Shown here piece by piece: positions 60,649-64,000 of a stretch of 64,000 bases of DNA (position 1 is the stretch's first letter; every line of letters begins with the position of its first letter). Below the pieces are notes generated by a model. It had not been told where the DNA came from, searched no databases, and saw only the letters and a program-made list of their open reading frames with translations. Origin of the DNA: UBA1723 sp045629285 (GTDB taxonomy: Bacteria; Bacteroidota; Bacteroidia; Bacteroidales; Paludibacteraceae); assembly GCA_045629285.1 (NCBI GenBank), contig JAZQQY010000015.1, positions 1-64,000 of the forward strand, written 5' to 3'. Both the position numbers and the translations under genes were made by a program.

Positions 60649-61689
60649 TTATTTCAGATCTTCCATGCTATATTTCTTGACCGACGCTTCGTCCAATTGA
60701 AAATATACGATATTGTAGCCGTGATCAAGTGTTTCATCCAAGATTTGTTTCGCAGTCCTTAACGACGACACCTCAACCTCCTTAAATTCAATAGTGAAAT
60801 CCTTATTCAGGAACACATTGTCCACAAAACTTCCTTCAACGACCTTGTACTTGTTTTCTGTGACAAATTCAAAATCAGGCCCCTTCAATTCTTCCTTTGA
60901 CAATCCTTCAAACTGTCTGACTTCTCCACTTGTGTTGGATGCGACAGCCCATGAATAAATCGGGAATGCATAGTCCAATTGCAACGGATATCCCTTAATA
61001 GCGCTTGAGTTGTTTTTTAATTCCTGGATGCTGAGTATCGAATCCGAGTCCAACGAATAACACTTCAGATAGCCTCTTCCGACAGGAGGTATTCCAACAC
61101 TAAGACTATCTCTGACATGATTAATTCCGATGGTACAAGAGACTCTTTTTCCCTTCAACTTCTTTCTGACCGCATATATCAAAGAAAAGTATTTATCTTT
61201 TGTGGTTTCTGTCCAATCACAATCAAGCTGCACCTCGGTGAACTCTCTTTTTGTCGTTCTATTGACAAGATCTACAATATCTTCAGCAAGTTTATTCTTT
61301 TTGTATCTGTCAATAGAAAACACATTATTGTCAATGGATACGACTGGCACCAATTTAACAGAATCTTCCCATAGATAGCTTTCGTCTAATCCATCTTCAT
61401 ACCAATTTGTCTTGTGCAAAACCGACATAGGCGTCGCCTTTCCATCTTCACATACGATATCGAAGAAGTGTACGTATAGTGTAGTTGCGCCTAATTCTCT
61501 GGCAGAATCCTGCACATCAATTCCAATATTGAATTTATTCTTCCAATAGTAGAAATTGACATTATGCTGTCCCTTTTCTGTTGGAGGATTGATATATTCG
61601 CCCAATTCCACATCCGGTCCACATGATATAAATGTCAAAAGCAATAGGATCGCTGTAAGGATTTTTGAAACGACACTCTTTGATTCCAT
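60649..61689 (-). CDS. Lipoprotein of unknown function (TIM-barrel-like, possibly DUF3142-like)
   Basis: The 346-residue protein has a lipoprotein signal (TFISC lipobox). The mature part has NVNFYYWKNKFNIG, TTLYVHFFDIV, FTEVQLDCDWTETTKDKYFSLI (cited as EVQLDCDWTETTKDKYF), YPLQLDYAFPIYSWAV and GYNIVYFQLDEASV, strands spaced as in a TIM barrel similar to DUF3142 or GH-like proteins. The Asp residues in QLDCDW and LDYAFP could be functional, but no reaction can be named. It lies 47 bases before ddl on the same strand and may share its transcript. Confidence 0.72.
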   Translation of the reverse strand: MESKSVVSKILTAILLLLTFISCGPDVELGEYINPPTEKGQHNVNFYYWKNKFNIGIDVQDSARELGATTLYVHFFDIVCEDGKATPMSVLHKTNWYEDGLDESYLWEDSVKLVPVVSIDNNVFSIDRYKKNKLAEDIVDLVNRTTKREFTEVQLDCDWTETTKDKYFSLIYAVRKKLKGKRVSCTIGINHVRDSLSVGIPPVGRGYLKCYSLDSDSILSIQELKNNSSAIKGYPLQLDYAFPIYSWAVASNTSGEVRQFEGLSKEELKGPDFEFVTENKYKVVEGSFVDNVFLNKDFTIEFKEVEVSSLRTAKQILDETLDHGYNIVYFQLDEASVKKYSMEDLK

Positions 61690-61737
61690 CTTGTACTTAT
61701 AGATTCGTTCTTACTATTGGTCTGCTAAATAAGATTT

Positions 61738-62445
61738 TTATGCATTATGAATTACCACAAGATACTGATAATGATCGTTCTCATAAACTTTCTCTGCAGT
61801 CAAACCGCACATTTGGCAAACTGCATTCAATCTATTGAAGTCGACAAATAGCCACTCGAATGGTTCGTCTTTCTCTCCTCGGTAAGAAATAGCATAATCA
61901 ATCTCTCCGTAATATGGCTCTTCATTTATTTCCGGGTCGACATTGCCATCTTCGTCCATGTAAAGATAGACTAAGTCGGAACTATCCATCACAATTTTGC
62001 CACCGTCGGCAAGCATACTCTTGCAATGGTTAAGGAATACAGGGAGATTCTTCATCGTCTTTGCGATTCCGGCTCCGTTCATCAACATCAACAATGTGTC
62101 GTACTTTTCACCTACGATATCGTAGAAATTACGGATAGAGGCTCTCTTCACGCCTCTCTGATTCATCACGTCAACAGCTCCAGCCGACACATCGATAGCC
62201 TCAGCATCGACACCATTCTCCTGCAACCAAAGAGTATGGCTGCCCGAACCTGCACCTACATCCAGAGTGCGTCCGCTACATAGTTTCAATGCACGGTGCT
62301 CGATCTCACTCATCTGCTCCCAAGAGTGGAAAAATTCCTTGATATTCCAATATTCTGTCTCCACCACATTGCTTTCGACTTTGATTCGAGTCTTCTTGTC
62401 GCCGTTGAAATATGCAGTCAAGGCTTTACCGTATGCGTCGCTCAT
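61738..62445 (-). CDS. Class I SAM-dependent methyltransferase
   Basis: The 235-residue cytoplasmic protein has motif I LDVGAGSGSHTLWLQENG (~75), motif II AEAIDVSAGAVDVM and KYDTLLMLMNGAGIAKTM. The fold is a standard Rossmann methyltransferase; the substrate is not known. I start at ATG 62445 (MSDAYGKALTAYF); the frame extends to 62490 but that would cover the -7 box at 62468-62475. It lies downstream of the TonB-dependent receptor gene, with its own promoter at 62468-62499. Confidence 0.9.
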   Translation of the reverse strand: MSDAYGKALTAYFNGDKKTRIKVESNVVETEYWNIKEFFHSWEQMSEIEHRALKLCSGRTLDVGAGSGSHTLWLQENGVDAEAIDVSAGAVDVMNQRGVKRASIRNFYDIVGEKYDTLLMLMNGAGIAKTMKNLPVFLNHCKSMLADGGKIVMDSSDLVYLYMDEDGNVDPEINEEPYYGEIDYAISYRGEKDEPFEWLFVDFNRLNAVCQMCGLTAEKVYENDHYQYLVVIHNA

Positions 62446-62467
62446 AATTGTTTGATTTATATTGACG

Positions 62468-62499
62468 CAAAGGTACGAATAATCGGGCAAATGTTCAAA
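62468..62499 (-). promoter_or_regulatory. Promoter of methyltransferase gene
   Basis: The minus strand reads TTTG-N20-TACCTTTG, starting only two bases after the stop of the TonB-dependent receptor gene. It fixes the methyltransferase start at 62445. Confidence 0.75.
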
Positions 62500-62500
62500 T

Positions 62501-64000
62501 TTAGAACTCTATCTTATACGCTACCTGTGGGAATGTCAAATTGACAATAGCCTCATCGTAGGAATTCTTCTTGTAGTTATAGTTGTAGCCATAGAAGGCT
62601 GCCGAACGTAGGAAATCCAATACGAATGTGTGAGACACTTTTTCTTTGTTCATCTTATAGTTGAACGAAAGAGCAAACACTGGTTTCGTCTTCATCTTCT
62701 TGCTGAAGATCTGGGTTTCGTCATACATCACATTATGGTCGGGGTCTGCCTCTGTAGCTGCATAATCGATTGGAGTTGTTCGTTCTGGTCCTTGCAAAGT
62801 ATACTTAGCACCAGCATTGATGATGTTGCTCTTGTTCTTTCCTACCATCCACTCTTTTCCTGCCACAAAATTCACGATATAGTTTCTATCGTAGCGAGAA
62901 TGATACCACTTGCCATTGGATGCCATAAACTTCGATGAGAAGAACGAACCTGTAACCATACCGAACCATCCGTTGTGCAAATATCTTTCTAGAGTGACAT
63001 CCACGCCATAGTTTCTACCCTCGCCATCTGGATCCAAATCCTTATTGACAATATAGTCGACACAATTGATCATAGAGAAACCTGTTTCCTGCTCAACTGG
63101 AACATCTAACAGATATTGGAAATATGGTTCAACCTTCAATGAAGTATTTTCATTGATTTTGTATGACATAGATGCAGTCACATGATGTGCCTTAGTAAAT
63201 CCTAGATCATCGTTGACCAACTTACCATCTTTCTGTACAAAATAGATGTCTGTTCTCTCCTTACGGCTATGTATACCATATCCTAACGCAAATTTCATTC
63301 TGCTTGTCGCTTCATATTCCATACCGAAACGAGGTTCGACAGAAGATGCGTTGTTAAGCGCAAGATATTGGTATGCCAAACCGATATTATAAGTGAACTT
63401 ACCAAAATTCAACTGGTTGTTCGTAAACACATTGGCATACATAGTATTGTCGTCAGTATCAACTACTTTTTCCATCGGCGCGACAGAATATGGCGACATG
63501 TTGATTGTCAAGTTCGAACCTAATCTTGTCAGAGTGAATCCTGTCTTATTTGTGAAATGATGATTATATTTTTTATTGAAAACAGAAGTAAAAATCAGAT
63601 TAGAATTAAGTTTATCTGTTTCAAAGAAAACATTGGAATTCAAATTTTCTCCACTATTCATTGGAGAATAGAAATGCTCGCACGAAGTCTCCTCTGAATT
63701 TGCTGTGAATGCCACACTAGATTTCAAAGTCGCTCCTGACTTAAAGAAATAGAGATGTGTAATACCGGAAGCTATCATATTCTGATCCGCGATATTAGAA
63801 TTACCATCGGATGTATACTCCCACTTGTTCACATCCTTTACCATAGGTTTCTTGAAATCGTCAATCAACCCGGTTCCCCACCACGAGAAAACTCCAGCAT
63901 GATCAGTAGGCAAATTAATCTTGAAATTCAAATCCTGGTATTTCAACTCCTGACCACCCATATCCACAAAACCTAGTTGAGTGGCAAGTCCCATGAACGA
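62501..64000 (-). CDS. TonB-dependent receptor, C-terminal part (5' end outside window)
   Basis: The visible ~499 residues are the C-terminal part of a TonB-dependent outer-membrane receptor; the frame is open to the right edge. The sequence alternates amphipathic strands with periplasmic turns (ATSRMKFALGYGIHSRKERTD, TVASMSYKINENTSLKVEPYFQYL-type as SYKINENTSLKVEPYFQ, GVDVTLERYLHNGWFGMVTGS, NIINAGAKYTLQGPERTTP). It ends in NLTFPQVAYKIEF, with the aromatic last residue recognised by the BAM complex. No SusD gene is seen downstream, so it may be a CarboxypepD_reg/Cir-type receptor rather than SusC. The substrate is unknown. Confidence 0.85.
   Translation of the reverse strand, partial: SFMGLATQLGFVDMGGQELKYQDLNFKINLPTDHAGVFSWWGTGLIDDFKKPMVKDVNKWEYTSDGNSNIADQNMIASGITHLYFFKSGATLKSSVAFTANSEETSCEHFYSPMNSGENLNSNVFFETDKLNSNLIFTSVFNKKYNHHFTNKTGFTLTRLGSNLTINMSPYSVAPMEKVVDTDDNTMYANVFTNNQLNFGKFTYNIGLAYQYLALNNASSVEPRFGMEYEATSRMKFALGYGIHSRKERTDIYFVQKDGKLVNDDLGFTKAHHVTASMSYKINENTSLKVEPYFQYLLDVPVEQETGFSMINCVDYIVNKDLDPDGEGRNYGVDVTLERYLHNGWFGMVTGSFFSSKFMASNGKWYHSRYDRNYIVNFVAGKEWMVGKNKSNIINAGAKYTLQGPERTTPIDYAATEADPDHNVMYDETQIFSKKMKTKPVFALSFNYKMNKEKVSHTFVLDFLRSAAFYGYNYNYKKNSYDEAIVNLTFPQVAYKIEF

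Noticed and set aside
61738..62490. Longer start for the methyltransferase at 62490
   Set aside because: It would place the -7 box TACCTTTG (62468-62475) inside the coding sequence; the ATG at 62445 is downstream of the promoter.

Overview
The window is chromosomal DNA from a member of the order Bacteroidales (phylum Bacteroidota); I cannot resolve the family. The evidence is the gene content: a 286-residue primary sigma factor, a fused SecDF, the rpmB-rpmG-DUF4295 cluster, PorP/SprF and type IX secretion (T9SS) sorting signals, a TonB-dependent receptor, and a tmRNA tag reading GENNYALAA. The promoters agree. Many genes are preceded by the Bacteroidota pattern TTTG-N19/20-TAnnTTTG. No phage, insertion sequence, CRISPR array or integrated element was seen, and there are no tRNA or rRNA genes. 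The only RNA gene is tmRNA, plus cis-acting leaders.

Layout. 1-11 kb (mostly minus strand): the 5' part of a large secreted Ig-like protein, a small winged-helix protein, an M42 aminopeptidase, a PorP/SprF protein, a polyprenyl sugar-phosphate transferase, and a lipoprotein/ABC-F/M13 peptidase group. 11-24 kb (minus): SecDF, the group kdsA-DUF3109-M16 peptidase, a BASS-like transporter, a lipoprotein, tmRNA, a FAD oxidoreductase/radical SAM/Cys-rich protein group, the sigma factor and cysE. 24-30.4 kb: a compact minus-strand operon hisG-hisD-hisC-DUF3127-nth-purC, preceded by a histidine leader peptide and an attenuator. 30.4-38.8 kb (minus): a 1199-residue CotH/lamin-tail T9SS cargo, a MerR regulator, an OmpA protein with calcium-binding repeats and a patatin/beta-barrel protein. 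38.9-48.4 kb (plus): a LytTR regulator with an apparent frameshift, a BACON-like lipoprotein, then tetR-tolC-adaptor-RND pump-PII-like protein and an AraC regulator. 48.5-57.4 kb: an outer-membrane protein, pncC/cinA-C, rpmB-rpmG-DUF4295 behind a structured leader, greA-HIT, a beta-propeller protein, an SseB-like protein, a GDPD/menorin-like protein and amt. 57.4-64 kb (minus): a gene relic related to the protein at the window start, a degenerate rhodanese lipoprotein, mrp, ddl, a lipoprotein, a methyltransferase and the 3' part of a TonB-dependent receptor.

The most interesting items are these. (1) A complete, apparently ribosome-mediated his attenuator: a 29-residue leader peptide with an HTHIHHHH run, a pause hairpin, a 10-bp antiterminator pairing and a 13-bp terminator. 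(2) A DUF3127 OB-fold-like protein ending in an SSB-type DLPF tip, encoded inside that his operon. (3) A radical SAM enzyme next to a small Cys-cluster protein. (4) An ATAGGGTA-like motif in the 5' UTRs of four exported-protein genes. (5) A structured leader before rpmB. (6) A one-base frameshift in the LytTR regulator. (7) A decayed paralogue of the secreted protein at the window start. All family names rest on motif recognition by eye; no database search was run.
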